Assembly (NCBI GenBank): GCA_002917075.1 | Contig: NTMA01000107.1 | Location: 62,001-126,000 of the forward strand | Source of the DNA: Hawksworthiomyces lignivorus | Lineage: Eukaryota > Ascomycota > Sordariomycetes > Ophiostomatales > Ophiostomataceae | DNA length: 64,000 nt | Reading direction: 5' to 3' | Shown: positions 52,081 to 63,745 of the stretch, piece by piece | How positions within the stretch are numbered: the stretch's first letter is position 1 | Layout of the letters: each line of letters starts with the position of its first letter | Translations under genes and position numbers: made by a program | Notes under the pieces: model-generated | Told to the model about the DNA's origin: nothing | The model's input: the letters and a program-made list of their open reading frames with translations, nothing else | Databases searched by the model: none

Positions 52081-53583
52081 CTAGATCGCCGGCAGACCTT
52101 GCTTCCGGCGCCACGCGGCGGCCGCCCGCGACTTGGGAAACATGCGGGCCACATCGGCCTCAGAGAAGGCCGCCGTGTGGCGGCGCAGCATGGCGGCACG
52201 CTCGTCCAGGGTGAGCTTGCGCTGCTCTGGGCCCATAGGCACGAGGCGGCGGGCGAGGTGGTCGTAGTCCTTGAAGATCAGCAGGCGGATCGACATCTCG
52301 AGGTAGTCGATGCCGAAGAAAACGAGGGCATGCTCGGCGGCATAGGCGCGCTTCTGGGCGACAAAGGCGCGCGGGTGCTCGCGCCAGTGGCGGCGCGGGT
52401 TCAGGTGGTGGGAGGTGTGGTAGCCGTCATTGAAGCAGACGCGGTTGCTGGCGATGTCGATGACGGTGATGCTGGACCGGAAGTCGGAGTCAGGTGCATC
52501 CGGGTCGACAAAGGCGTGCTGGCCCCAGTTGCCGAGCATGAGGCCGATGCGCAGGATGACAAAAGGCAGCACGAAGACACAGACAGCGGCGCCGCCCTCC
52601 GTCACGCCCAGCCAGCCACGTCGGCCCGCCGTCACGCTGCCCGCCAGCAGGCAGTAGCTGGCCAGCTCCCAGAAGCCGGCGCGCAAGGCGCTGCTGTAGC
52701 GGCGTGTGCGCACAAAGTACAGCGGCAGGTCGAACCAAGCCAGGACCAGGAAACGTCCAAGATACATGCCGAAGTGGCGCAGGCTGTCGCGCTGGAACCA
52801 CATGGTCGACGACAAGTCGTCGGGCCCGTTGCCCTCGACGTGGTGGTGCTTAACGTGGTGGTAGTAGTACGAATTCCAAGTGTGGCCGATCAGCGGGTCC
52901 ATCACGTAAGGGAACAGCCGGTCGAAGCCCGCCGTCCACCACTTGTCCTTGCGCAACACGCCGCCCTGGTGGATGTGCTGGTGCATCATGATGGTGTAGG
53001 AGCCGATGCATCCGAGCAGGACGTACGCCGCGTGGAGGATGCCGTGCAGCCACGAAAACCGCCAAAATAGCAAGCACGCCGCGCTCGGCACCACGGTCGA
53101 GAAGTACAGCAGCAGGTGGGTCAGGAAGACCACATCGGTCTCGTGGCGGACGACATGGCGGCGGGCAAAGTGAATGTATGGGTTCAGCAACCCGCGCTCA
53201 AGCCACACATACACGGCAGCTGTGATCCGCTCTCTTACAGACGGCGAAGTGCCGCTCGTTCCGTCAGCGGCCGCCCCGGCCGACACTCCGGCAGCCACTT
53301 TCCGCGCAGTTGACACGGTTTGTTGCAGGTCCCGCAGGTCGACGGATGTAAATACGGTTGGCTCGAAAGCGCTGCTCTTGGGATCATTGAGCGCGTCCAG
53401 AGTTGCTAAGGTAGCGGCATCTGGTGAGGCGCTCTTCTTCGACTCATTTTTGCTTGACCCTTCGTTTGCATCGACCGCATCCTGGTCATAGTCTCGGTTG
53501 TCTCGGATATCCTGAATTAAACCTTCTAACACGATGCGGTCCGCCCGCGTCATATTAGGGTCGATGACAATGAGATCCTCCAT
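52081..53583 (-). CDS. Membrane fatty-acid desaturase family protein
   Basis: A single exon of 500 aa. ATG at 53,583 has good context (AAAAGATGG), and a further in-frame extension to 53,637 is less likely. The first about 115 residues are hydrophilic and low complexity. The three histidine clusters are HQHIHQGG (about 201-208), YYHHVKHHHVEGNG (about 240-253) and DGYHTSHHLNPRRHW (third cluster), with hydrophobic helices between. Such clusters bind the di-iron centre that inserts double bonds or hydroxyls into acyl chains at the endoplasmic reticulum. No cytochrome b5 domain is seen, so electrons would come from a separate b5. Regioselectivity and substrate are unknown. It is convergent with the dehydrogenase, and nothing ties the two functionally. 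Confidence 0.9.
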   Translation of the reverse strand: MEDLIVIDPNMTRADRIVLEGLIQDIRDNRDYDQDAVDANEGSSKNESKKSASPDAATLATLDALNDPKSSAFEPTVFTSVDLRDLQQTVSTARKVAAGVSAGAAADGTSGTSPSVRERITAAVYVWLERGLLNPYIHFARRHVVRHETDVVFLTHLLLYFSTVVPSAACLLFWRFSWLHGILHAAYVLLGCIGSYTIMMHQHIHQGGVLRKDKWWTAGFDRLFPYVMDPLIGHTWNSYYYHHVKHHHVEGNGPDDLSSTMWFQRDSLRHFGMYLGRFLVLAWFDLPLYFVRTRRYSSALRAGFWELASYCLLAGSVTAGRRGWLGVTEGGAAVCVFVLPFVILRIGLMLGNWGQHAFVDPDAPDSDFRSSITVIDIASNRVCFNDGYHTSHHLNPRRHWREHPRAFVAQKRAYAAEHALVFFGIDYLEMSIRLLIFKDYDHLARRLVPMGPEQRKLTLDERAAMLRRHTAAFSEADVARMFPKSRAAAAWRRKQGLPAI

Positions 53584-56500
53584 CTTTTTTGGCCGTGAAA
53601 CCGGAAAGTAGAGGGAAAATATATGTAGTTGTAGCAAATGGATTTTACAATAGCTCTTTAGGAGAGAGGGGTGAATTTGGTTGGATCTTGAAAGGAGATA
53701 AAGAAGCTTGTGAGTGGAGCTACCTTCTCACGATGCGGCGGTATGGAGTTAATTTTCTTGTGAAAAGCAAACTCCTAAGGGGCCATTATAAGGCGGTATA
53801 TTGTCTTGGCAAGCTAGAGAAAGGTTTAAAAAAAGAACGTCGGCCGCAAGCGGATGACGGCATCGACAGCGAAGGAAGGAACAATGCAAAAACAGAAAAC
53901 AGAAAGAGCAGAAAGGTCAGAAAGGGAAAGAAGGAGACAGCTCTGTTGAGAGTTGAAGTTGAGCGGAAGGAGCCAGTGACAGGGGGTGACAGGGGAGCTA
54001 GTCAGGGCCAAGGCTCGTTGAGTAAGCGAAAACCGCAATTGATCTTCGCTCTTGCTGAATTGGGTAGCACTCTACGCGTGGATTTTCTTCTTTTTGTTAT
54101 TGCAGAGGAAAGAAGGAACAATTGTTTTATTTACGTATTGCGAAGTCGACTTACGCTTTCTGTCTGTTGTGTGTGTTTTACCATCTTATCATTCTCTTCA
54201 ACGTTGATTTCTCCTTCAGTATGGCCCTAGTAGCTCCCGCAAAAAAAAAACACCAAGGAGTCTGGACCAGTGCCTCATGTCTGCGTCTCTTTTAAGCATT
54301 AGCTTGAATGCAGCAGTTTTTTTTTTTTTTTTTCGTACATACGCCCTCATTTCCGCATTCGTAGGCAGTCATAGCTTCATATGTCCGAACCCCTATTTCT
54401 ATTTTTATGTATATGGTTATCTCTAGGCTTCCATTCGCGTTTTGCTTTTTTCTGTCGCATTTTTTTCCTCTTTTTTTTTCTCCTGTTCTGTAGTTCTCTC
54501 TAGGGGGGTACTGGAAGACAGAGAAATTGGGCGAGCTGGCGGAACTTATAATACGGATATTCGCCGAAAAAAAAATCTTACGTTTCCGAGTCATTGGAAA
54601 CAAATGATACTAAAGCTGCATGTACAAAGCCAGCGGCGCAAATTGCAAACGCAAAAAGAGCGGGCCAATTGCAGATCCAACCCAAATGTCGTGGTCGCAG
54701 TATGTGGACGAATGCCGGATTTGAGAGACTTGCCTTGCCGCTTCTTGTTGCTGGCTACAGGGCATTCTCTGGTTGTGCGTCACATCTGCAACTCAAACTC
54801 TTTGAGGGCAACGTCTCTGGACCATGTGGCACGACATCATGGGAGTAAGGTACGGAGGGACACGCAAGACACAACCATCGGTATCTGTACCTTGAACAAT
54901 AAATAATAGTGGGAAGCCAGTAAAGTAAACGCGCGGCACGAAACAGCTTCTGGTAGACCTTCCGTCAAACGAGTTTCACGCGGAGCAGAAAGCTAAACGA
55001 TAAGCAAGTGATCCCCCTGCTTGGTCGTGTTTGAGACGAGATTATCGCTTCCCCACAATGGAGCACAGAAACCCACGATCAGTCCACAAAACGAGGTGCA
55101 GTGCTCCGTTCATACGATGCGTGCATATTGATACTGCTCCCCTAACTCAATTCGAACTGCCACAGACTTGGCTCGACAAGGTTAGAATGATCTACAAGCA
55201 CAAGGCTCTTGCAAACTGTAAATTCGCTTTTGGAACCACAAGAATCAAGTTCAAAGTAGATGGTGAAAAACTGCCGGCAAGGCGATAAATCACAAACCTT
55301 GAACAGAACATATATTTCATGCTCTCACAGCAGAAACCTAATATAGGAGCTGCTCTTCTGTACGAGGGATGTGTCACATCTTCTTCAACCCAGCCCGTAG
55401 TGGTTAGGTGCACGGTTCCCTCCTCTGTCTGAGTTCCATGTTGACGTCTTGGCCTGGAAGATACCGCATACGATTTCAAGAGTCATGCGAGAGCAGCTCT
55501 TTCTGTCTGGTCTTAGGGCTCAAACTGGACTCCTAATCAATATTCCTCTCTTTTTTTTTGTTCGTTTCTCAGACCGGCATCGGACTAGCCTGCCGCTTCA
55601 TCTGTTGGTATCTAATCCTTCAGGTAGTGTAAGTATTCCGGCTTTGGTATGCTACACGGCAAGTCTTGCGACACCTTGGCATTCGCTTGGGAAGAGACAG
55701 TCATGCACGTCGCAATTTTATCAGATCCTCAAAATGTGCACAAGAAGAACGGGGATTGAAATGTACAGAGAAGACGAGGTTTCAACCACCGTGATTCACG
55801 GAGAGATGTTATATTTGACGGCTTTGTTCATTGGCGAATTCACTTTTCTCTGCGATCTCCGGACAACCCGGATATGTTTTGCAGTATTACTTGACGCATT
55901 TTCTTTTGAGCACAAACAATACTAGCTTGATAACAGCACCTTCTGGATTCTCGACCTGGTTTTATGTTTCCTGACATTGATATCCAGCACATCGTACCAG
56001 AATAAGTGCGACCTGTTACAAAAAACGGCTTAGAAAGTTTAGCTGGTTAAAACACTTAATTGGTGGCTATAAAGCTGCATTTCAGGAAAGCCCACTTAAT
56101 ATCTCCATTTCTTGCTGCGGCGCAAAATCTTCACTGCCTCTGAAGCCAGCCTGCTTCCGCACTGATTATTACTCTAAAGTTTCACTCTCGGCCACAGGAA
56201 ACGATTTCGCTTGCTTAACTTCTCCTGTAGGAATCCTCCATGGCCGTTATGAAAGAAAAGAAACCGGTTTAGCCATATCCGCTGTCCCAAATTTGCGTAG
56301 AATTTCTTTCTAAAAAATGCTGCAGTTCACTTTAAACGAGGTGCATTGTATTTTGTGCTCTATTTCTCGGAGATCTAGATCATATCTCATCTTCATTTTG
56401 CTCTTTTATGGCCTCTATCTCATCAATCAACCTGTGGGATTTTTATTTAATACTTCTTGATTTTAAGCACTTGCTTCCATGTTCCTCTTGAATTACGAAA

Positions 56501-58315
56501 TCAAATATGCAGTATGTTAATCTCTCACGTTGCAGAGAGCTAGGATCGAACACTTTTCTATACTCTTCTTCATTAGAAACACGCTTCCAAGGGAGTTTCT
56601 ATACGCGAAGTGCAAAGTTCTTTTGCTTAACTGCTTGAAAGAAGTCATTGTAACCCCAGCGCCTGCCAAAGACTATGACACTACAAAAAAATGATGGAGA
56701 CGCTCATTTTGCGAAATAGTAGGCAAGCCGAAAGGTTCTCAAGTCTTTTGCATCTACGCATGATTTAGACATGATAGCAAAGAACTTTCGTGTGATAAGA
56801 TTGCTAGCCATGGCCGGTGAGGCACAGCAGCCATAGTTAGAGATGGCCTTATGCATAAGAGAGTGTGTAAAATGTGTTTTGTGTGAATGAGTGACAAAAG
56901 GAAGAATATGAAGAGGATTAAATTCAAAAGACCCAATTTTTATATCTGTGAGGAGACGAGACGACTCTTTCTTCTTTGTATTGAAAATTTAGCTTTTCCT
57001 ATCATATCTCATCTTTCGACTTATGCTTATCTTATTGTCGGTCCCAGCTGAGATCTACTAGCAGGGAATCTAATTGCCAGGTAGTGTAAGACTTCTTTTG
57101 CTCTTGGAAGATCGAGTGCTTGTCTCTAGGAACAAGATCTGTTGGATCGTAGAGAATCACTCAGATCTGGAATTACAATGTGAGGCATCCGAGGTTCATT
57201 TTGACTGATGCAGACGGCTTATGAAAAGGTATGATTGTATGCCGTGTTATCCGAGTAAACTTGCCTCTTTTCGTGTTTACTTAGCCTTCTTCTCTCATAT
57301 TTCCCCGGCTTCGCTTTTCCAGCGTATTTCATCTCACATCTCTCCGAAGCGCGTGGTGCTTCTTGGTATTGGATATTGCGGACATTAGAATTTTCCTTGT
57401 CCGCCACTGTTGTCTGTTATTCTTTTTGAGCAGTCGGCTAAAAGAACGGGATGGAATCGAGAGGAGAAACAACCGCCACTCCGGCTGTGACGTAACAGAG
57501 GAATATGGGGAAAATAAGTATTTTACAAAGAAAGAATTGAGTTTTTTTGATATATTTCAAGCGAGGACCTATGAGTGCCGTGTTTGTGGGGATCTCTTAC
57601 ATGTAAAGGTTGCTTAATTGAAAAAAGTTTCATGCCATCCTCCAGTCAGAGCCTTGTGCCTGGCACGAACAGACAAACGAAACGGGGCAATTAAGAATAG
57701 GAAAATCCTGTATATGCAGGAGCTCTGCGGGAATATAGCAATAGCAGATGCGGAAGCATAATAGCGAGAATATATAGGGCGTAAGAAAGACGACAATAAG
57801 GTAACATACCTTTTATATGCTCCAGCTGATCCCGATTTCTTCTTTCTCTCCGCCTTACCGGTCGAGTTCACCGCATCCCGTATTATCCCATCCCGACGAG
57901 AGAAGCTTTCAGCCTGTGCAATATAAAATGAACCCACAGGGGAAGTCCTTGAAATCATTATTGCCAGACATCATGACATAAAATCCTGTTATGAGGCCAT
58001 GTGCAGTCTGGTCCACACACTTTCTCCTCTCTGCTGCAGACACCCGGTTGGCGAATTAAACAGAGCAACATATAAGAAGATGAACGCACGGTGTGAGCAG
58101 GATATAGGAAATAAAGTGACTTGGATTGCTACAGCCTTTTGCCTTTCAATTAAACATTGCCGTAGTTCCATCCGAAGGAGCAAGGGTGGAGGTGGGCTTT
58201 TATGTAAAAAAGAGAACGCCCTTTGCACTCCCTTTCTTCTGTTGAAAGATGATACACTCCTTTCGGATCCCCTTTCTGTCCAGAGCAGAAGAGTAAAACA
58301 AAGGAAATAGACAAA
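53584..58315. other. Long gene-free stretch
   Basis: The minus-strand side near 53,880-53,980 is CT-rich when read toward the desaturase, which fits its promoter. A 17-nt T run lies at 54,317-54,333. Open frames at 55,449-55,925 (+, not starting with ATG) and 57,958-57,614 (-) lack motifs. No RNA gene or transposon protein was recognised. Confidence 0.5.
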
Positions 58316-60464
58316 ATGGTGGCAAGTTCCTCTCGACATCCGGTATCCCTGCGGCAGACATTGGCATTGGGCCTGGCCATTGCCTCTTCGACTGCGGTTG
58401 CCAGTCCGGCCTACCACGGATATCCAGCTCGGGGACCTCGCGGTCCTGACCGCTGGCATGTCCTTCACCATGCTCGAGAGACGGCGACTGAGTATGACTA
58501 TATTATCATCGGCGGCGGCACGGCGGGGCTGACAGTAGCCGACCGCCTGACTGAGGACGGCAACGCCACGGTGCTGGTGATCGAGTACGGCCAGCTGAGC
58601 GACTCGCCGCTCATTAACACAGTGCAAGGCGGGTTCCGCGGCTTTGATGCGCAGTTCCTATACGCCATCGAGTCCGTGCCCCAGACCAACCTCAAGAACC
58701 GCACGACGGGCGTGCTGGCTGGTAAGGTGGTGGGCGGCAGCTCGGCAGTCAACGCGATGATGACGGTGCGCGGCACGATGGAGGACTACGACCGCTGGGG
58801 CCAATTCTTTGAGAGCGCGCAGGGTGCGGAGAAGGAAGAGCCGGTGTGGAGCTGGAACAACCTGCTGCCGTACTTCCGCAAGGCGCTGCACTTTGTGCCG
58901 CCGCTGCCAGACGTGGCCAAGTCGGCCCACATTGCGTACAACACGAGCTTCTGGGGCACGACGTCGAGGGTGTACACGGGCTGGCCGTCGTTCCAGTTCC
59001 CGGGGACGACGGTGCAGTTTGAGGCGTTCCGCAGCATGCCCGGCGTGAAGTTTCCCGTAGACAGCGGCGCGGGCGAGCCGGGTGTGTACTGGTTCCCGTC
59101 GTTTATGGACCCGCGGCTGGTGAAGCGGTCGTACGCGCGGACGGGCCACCATGACGTGGCGAGCAACCGCAGCAACTACCACCTGCTGACGCGCACCAAG
59201 GTGGACCACATCGTGCTGGCGCGCAAAGGCGGGCCCAACTCGACGGCGGTGGCGACGGGCGTGCGGTTCACGGTCAACGCGACGGCGGCAGTGTCGGACC
59301 CCGCGGACGCGCGAGCGACGTGGAACGAGACGCGGGCGGGGTGGAACGCGACGCAGCTGCCGACGCAGTTTGTGCGGGCGCGGCGCGAGGTGATTTTGTC
59401 GGCGGGCGGCATCCACAGCCCGCAGGTGCTGCAGCTGAGCGGGATCGGGCCGAGCGCGCTGCTCGCGTCGGCCAACATCTCGACGATCGTGGACCTGCCG
59501 GGGGTGGGCCAGAACTTCCAGGACCACCCGATGCTGACGGCGGCGTTTGCGCTGACCAACTACTCGGGGGTGCACCCGAGCGACGCGGACATGTTTTTGA
59601 ACGCGACGTTCCGCGAGTGGGCCGAGGCGGCGTGGAAGGCGAACCGCACGGGGCCCAACTCGCTGGGGGTGGGCAACGCGGCGGCGTGGCTGCCGTTCCC
59701 CGTGATCTCGCCGCGGTGGGCGGCGGTGGCGGCCAACCTGTCGGCGCAGGACCACACGGCACACCTGCCGGCGGGCACGCACCCGCACGTGGCGGCGGGG
59801 TACGCGGCGCAGATGCGGGCGTACGCGGCGGCGCTGCGCAACAACGGCACGGCCTTTTACAACAACGTGGTGTCGGGCGGCGCCGGCAGCGGCACGCTGG
59901 TGCTGCTGCACCCGCTCAGCCGCGGCACCGTCAACATCGACCCCGTCGACCCGCACAACCGCGAGCCGCTCGTCGACTACCGCGCGCTGTCCAACCCGCT
60001 CGACGCCATCATCATGGGCGACATGATCCGCTACACGCGTCGCTTCTACATGGAGAACCCGGCCCTGGCGCAGTACGCGCCCGTCGAGCTGACGCCCGGC
60101 GACTACGTCAACGCCGACGAGGACCTCGCCGGCTACCTGGCCGAGACCATCACGCCCTCCGAGTACCACCCCTCCGGCACCTGCGCCATGCTGCCGCGCG
60201 AGCTCGGCGGCGTCGTCGACCAGCACCTCCGCGTCTACGGCGTCGACGGCCTGCGCGTGGTCGACGCCAGCATCTTCCCCACCCTGCCCGGCGCCAATAC
60301 CTGCCAGACCGTGTACGCGGTGGCAGAGAAGGTAGCCTCCCCTCTGCGCTTCTCGAGCGCCCTCCGCCCCCCCCGCCCCCCCCCCAAAACAAAAAAAAGG
60401 AATTACTGACACAGACTTTCTCTAGGCTGCCGATCTGATCAAGGCCGACGCAAAGGCGTCTTAG
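58316..60464 (+). CDS. Secreted GMC oxidoreductase (AA3-like flavoenzyme)
   Basis: Two exons: 58,316-60,331 and 60,426-60,464, giving 684 aa. The N-terminus (SLRQTLALGLAIASSTAVAS) is a probable signal peptide. The FAD-binding motif DYIIIGGGTAGLTVADRL spans about 61-78, GMC signature 1 lies around GKVVGGSSAVNAMMTVRG, and signature 2 is AGGIHSPQVLQLSGIGP. The C-terminal half ends with SEYHPSGTCAM (catalytic His) and PGANTCQTVYAVAEK joined by the small second exon to AADLIKADAKAS. The last pair fits the usual His/Asn or His/His active site, here with Asn. Many NxS/T sites suggest glycosylation. Family members oxidise alcohols or sugars to yield hydrogen peroxide or reduced acceptors; the substrate is open. 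The start context ACAAAATGG is good. The 94-nt last intron carries C and A homopolymers. Confidence 0.95.
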
Positions 60465-60633
60465 CCGAAACGAACATACGAAAACAAAGAAGCTTGAATA
60501 TGCTAAAAGCAAAAAGTGTATTGTGCCAAATAATAAAAGGAAGGATCTGAGCAAATGAGAGGGCCCAGATGGGAACGTGTATTGTTGTTAAATTGCGTAT
60601 CGATAGCCCTCAAAATATCGTAGGCTCTCAGAA

Positions 60634-61188
60634 TTAATTTGCATCTTTGGCTTTTCCGAGACCAGGCGCAGCATCAAACTTGGCCTGCCACTTTTCCTGC
60701 TGGTTGAACATTGTCGCTGTCTGCACAGCTGAAGGCGTGCCATGATCGGGATCCGCGCCGCCCTCTAGGAGAGCCTGATGAGACAAAGCTTGAGTCAGCC
60801 GGCAGAACGAACAAAAGGGATGACGAGAACTAAAGTATACCTCTATGACTTCATCCTCGGCCTTGAACACAGCCCCCGCCAGTGGACTTTGGCCCTTGTC
60901 ATTAAGCCGGTTTGGATCGGCGCCGTACCGCAGAAGCAATCGGACGAGGTTGGGATGGCCATAGTAGGCGGCGAGCATGATCTGCTCAAGTCAACAAGCT
61001 ATAAAGATATCATCTAATTCGGAAACTGGTCGACAACTCACTAGAGTATCTCCATTGTTGTTGGTCATGTTTGCTGGGAGGCCCGCTGGTAAAGCCTGCT
61101 CAAAGAGAGAGAGGTCGCCAGCCCGGGCACCGGCATACAGGGAGGTGGCCAAAGCGATAGCCTCAGAAGGAAGCGGGTCACTGCTCAT
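60634..61188 (-). CDS. Small ankyrin-repeat protein
   Basis: Three exons on the minus strand: 61,188-61,042, 60,981-60,841 and 60,774-60,634, giving 142 aa. The joined sequence has tandem ankyrin repeats: GDTLIMLAAYYGHPNLVRLL, GADPNRLNDKGQSPLAGAV, and a third incomplete repeat with ALLEGGADPD. The TPLH-like and LL--GADPN signatures are clear. The N-terminus is short and has no signal sequence, so the protein is likely cytosolic and mediates protein binding. Exon ends are all in phase 0, and each exon carries about one repeat. The specific partner is unknown. Confidence 0.88.
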
Positions 61189-61688
61189 GATTTATAGATC
61201 CGAAAAATATAGAAATTATACGTAAGGATGTAGACTGGAAATGAAGGAATATTGAAACGAAGTTTGGAATTGGTTTCTACAGCGTGCATCGGGATATGAG
61301 CAATATGAGTAATCCGCGAAGATCATGATAATCCGCCATATCGGCAAATCTCATCTCATAATCTCATAATATTGTCAATTTAAGTCACATAGAATGGTAA
61401 CGATGTTTTTCAATTTTCAATGGCTTGTTTTTTTCTTTAGAAAACTTTTATTTTACACCTATATTTTCTAGAATCCAACATTGTATGTCTGCGGCTGCCT
61501 TTAAAGATTGAGTGCATTGAATGGCTGAAATCACTTGTATCACGGGCATCGCCAGTCTCTGTGGAGCACTGGCTTTGTCTCCAATCATCGAATAGGGTGT
61601 ATCGTATATATGTACAAATGGACGATGCCGTCCTTCTCAGTAGAGAGCTGGCCAATTGCGCAGCGGCCCTGCCGAAAGATAGGGCCCC
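61189..61688. other. Intergenic gap, ankyrin gene upstream region
   Basis: About 500 nt between the ankyrin gene start and the hydratase gene end, both on the minus strand. AT-rich with ATAATCTCATAAT repeats near 61,350-61,372. Likely promoter of the ankyrin gene. Confidence 0.5.
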
Positions 61689-62815
61689 TTACCGGCCCTT
61701 GAACACCGGCCGGCGCTTCTCGCCGAAGGCCTTGAGCGCCTCGTTGCGGTCCTCGGTGTCGACCACGCGGTCGTACATCTTGTTCTCCACGGCCTCGGCC
61801 GGGTACTGCACGGCCTGCAGGGCGGCGCGCACGGCGATGGGCCCGCCTTCGCAGATCTCTTCGGCCAGGCGCACGGCCTCGCTCAGGGCGGCCCGCCGGG
61901 CGGTATTGAGAAAGGTCTGGTCCGGCGGCGCGTCCTTGCCCTCCTTGTCCTCCTCCTCGGTCACCTCGACTAGCCGGTCGGCGATGCCCAGAAAGTACGC
62001 CTCGGACGCGGACACGCGGCGGCCCGTCAGGACCAGGTCGCGCGCGCGCGCCATGCCGATCAGCATGGGCAGGCGGTAGGTGCCGCCGGCGCCGGGGATG
62101 ATGCCCAGGCGCGTCTCGGGCAGGCCGACCTGGGCGTTGGACGAGAGCACGCGCATGTGGGTGGCGAGGGCCAGCTCGAGGCCGCCGCCGAGCGCGACGG
62201 ACGAGACGGCCGCGATCGTCGGCACGGGGAGGGCCGACAGGGCCGTCAGCGTGCCGCGGAGGTTGGCTAGGAAGGTGGCGGTCCTGCCGGGAGGGGAGAG
62301 GGGAGGAGATTGTTAGATGAAAACACAGAGTCACAGAAACGAAGAAAACTTAAGAGCCGCAGCTAGAGAAAGAAAACCCACTCTTCCTGAGTGAAGGTGC
62401 GCCGCTCTTTGAGGTCGGCGCCCGCACAGAAGCTGGTGTCGACGGCGCTGGCCAGGATCAGAGCCCGGGTGGGGCCCAGGTCACCTCTGGATCCTGCAAC
62501 CTCGTTGCCGCTCGCGTCGTATTGCCCGGCCACGTCGTCAACCTCGGTGCGCAGAGCCGTGAGGAGGGCACGTGAGATGGCATTGCGGGCTGCGGGGCGG
62601 TTCAGCTCAAGGATGCGGATGTGGCCCGAATTGGGAGCAGGTAAGTCCGTGACGACAATGAGCGGCTCCTGAGAAGAAGCAGAGGAGGCCGTAGCTGTCG
62701 AAGTGGAGTAGAACGTCTTAGAAGCTTGCCAGAGGCACGCCGTTAATGGCGACGGACGCTGGCGGGCCACAATGGACCGCACCAGAGACACGGCTGCTAA
62801 CCTGGAAGGAGGCAT
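61689..62815 (-). CDS. Mitochondrial methylglutaconyl-CoA hydratase-like enoyl-CoA hydratase
   Basis: Two exons on the minus strand: 62,815-62,382 and 62,283-61,689, giving 342 aa. The N-terminus (MPPSRLAAVSLVRSIVARQR) is basic and amphipathic, as in mitochondrial presequences. Crotonase-fold motifs are LNRPAARNAISRALL, FCAGADLKERRTF, the oxyanion-hole segment SSVALGGGLELALATH, and VGLPETRLGIIPGAGGTYRLP with the catalytic Glu region. The closest recognised group is AUH/methylglutaconyl-CoA hydratase, which hydrates 3-methylglutaconyl-CoA in leucine breakdown. That identity is by pattern, and another mitochondrial enoyl-CoA hydratase is possible. The 98-nt intron is supported by the restored ERRTFTQEETATFLANL reading. 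The gene is divergent from the LEA-like gene. Confidence 0.92.
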
Positions 62816-63745
62816 GATGTGACACGAGAACTGGACAGAGGGCGGTGGGATATGGAGAGTCGCACCCTAGCTAGGAGTGGACTACGTTGCTGCGATGTCG
62901 TGATGCCGTGATGCTGTTCTTCGGCGAAAAAGAATGGCGCAAAGGCAAGATAGCAGTCCACTGGCAATCCTTCGTGCCAGGTGTATGCTGGCAAACAATC
63001 GAAAGGCAGCTCCGGCAAAAAGAAGCCAAGGCCAAGACGAAAACGCACAAAACCGTCTAGGAAGAAATGATACGGAAAATTCTCCGAAGCTTTCGCAAAG
63101 TCGCGGCTTTCGGCTTTGAAGCTGCGCGGACTGCGGCTATCACGTGGAGCTGGAGCGATAGAGCGATAACTACCCCGCAAAATGAAGACCAACTGCTGGA
63201 AGCAGCAATTTCTTAGGGGTCTGTTTCCCATGAGCCATGCTATGCCGTTTCTTGCCGTACTGTAGCTTAGCTGTATATAAAACGGCTTCACTTCACGATC
63301 GCAGCGCGCAAGTTCGCCACTTCATGAACAAAAAGAACAGAGACAGATGTGCAGATGCGCAAGCAATGATCCACTAAATCACTAATACCAAGGAATTTTC
63401 AAGCCATCGAGGCAATGAATGCCTTTTCTGTCTCGTCGTGTTTGTCAGCATCACCTTAGGGGTCCCACTGTTGGCGAAACTCAATGAGCTACGTCATTCG
63501 CGGATTTGCTGGAATAGGGCTGTGTAGATGACATCATGACTACAACCATCTAGATCGCGATATCATATATGTGTATAAAGGGAGAGGGGAGGAGGCTCTG
63601 TGGATTGAATTTGGCCTGATGTGAAGTTGAATCAAATGCTATCCAAGAGACAGTTTGAACAAGACGCTCTCTTCCATCGAGTCTCAGAAGACACAAAAAT
63701 ATTGTGATTTTTCAGATCCGAACATCGCACAACCACGTTGCCAGG
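62816..63745. promoter_or_regulatory. Divergent promoter region with repeated AGGGG sites
   Basis: About 930 nt between the hydratase (-) and LEA-like (+) starts. TTAGGGGTC occurs twice (63,213-63,221 and 63,456-63,464), each containing the AGGGG of a stress-response element (Msn2/4-type). TATAAAG is at 63,574-63,580, 166 nt before the LEA-like ATG. A further AGGGG lies at about 63,585-63,589. Stress control of the LEA-like gene is inferred from these sites. Confidence 0.45.

Noticed and set aside
52063..53070. 335-codon + strand frame opposite the desaturase
   Set aside because: It is antisense to a protein with intact histidine clusters; the composition (H, A, V, Q) is typical of a shadow frame.
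58658..60412. 584-codon open frame on the minus strand of the GMC gene
   Set aside because: It lies antisense to a clear GMC enzyme and arises from GC-rich codon bias; its translation is Arg/His-rich with no motif.
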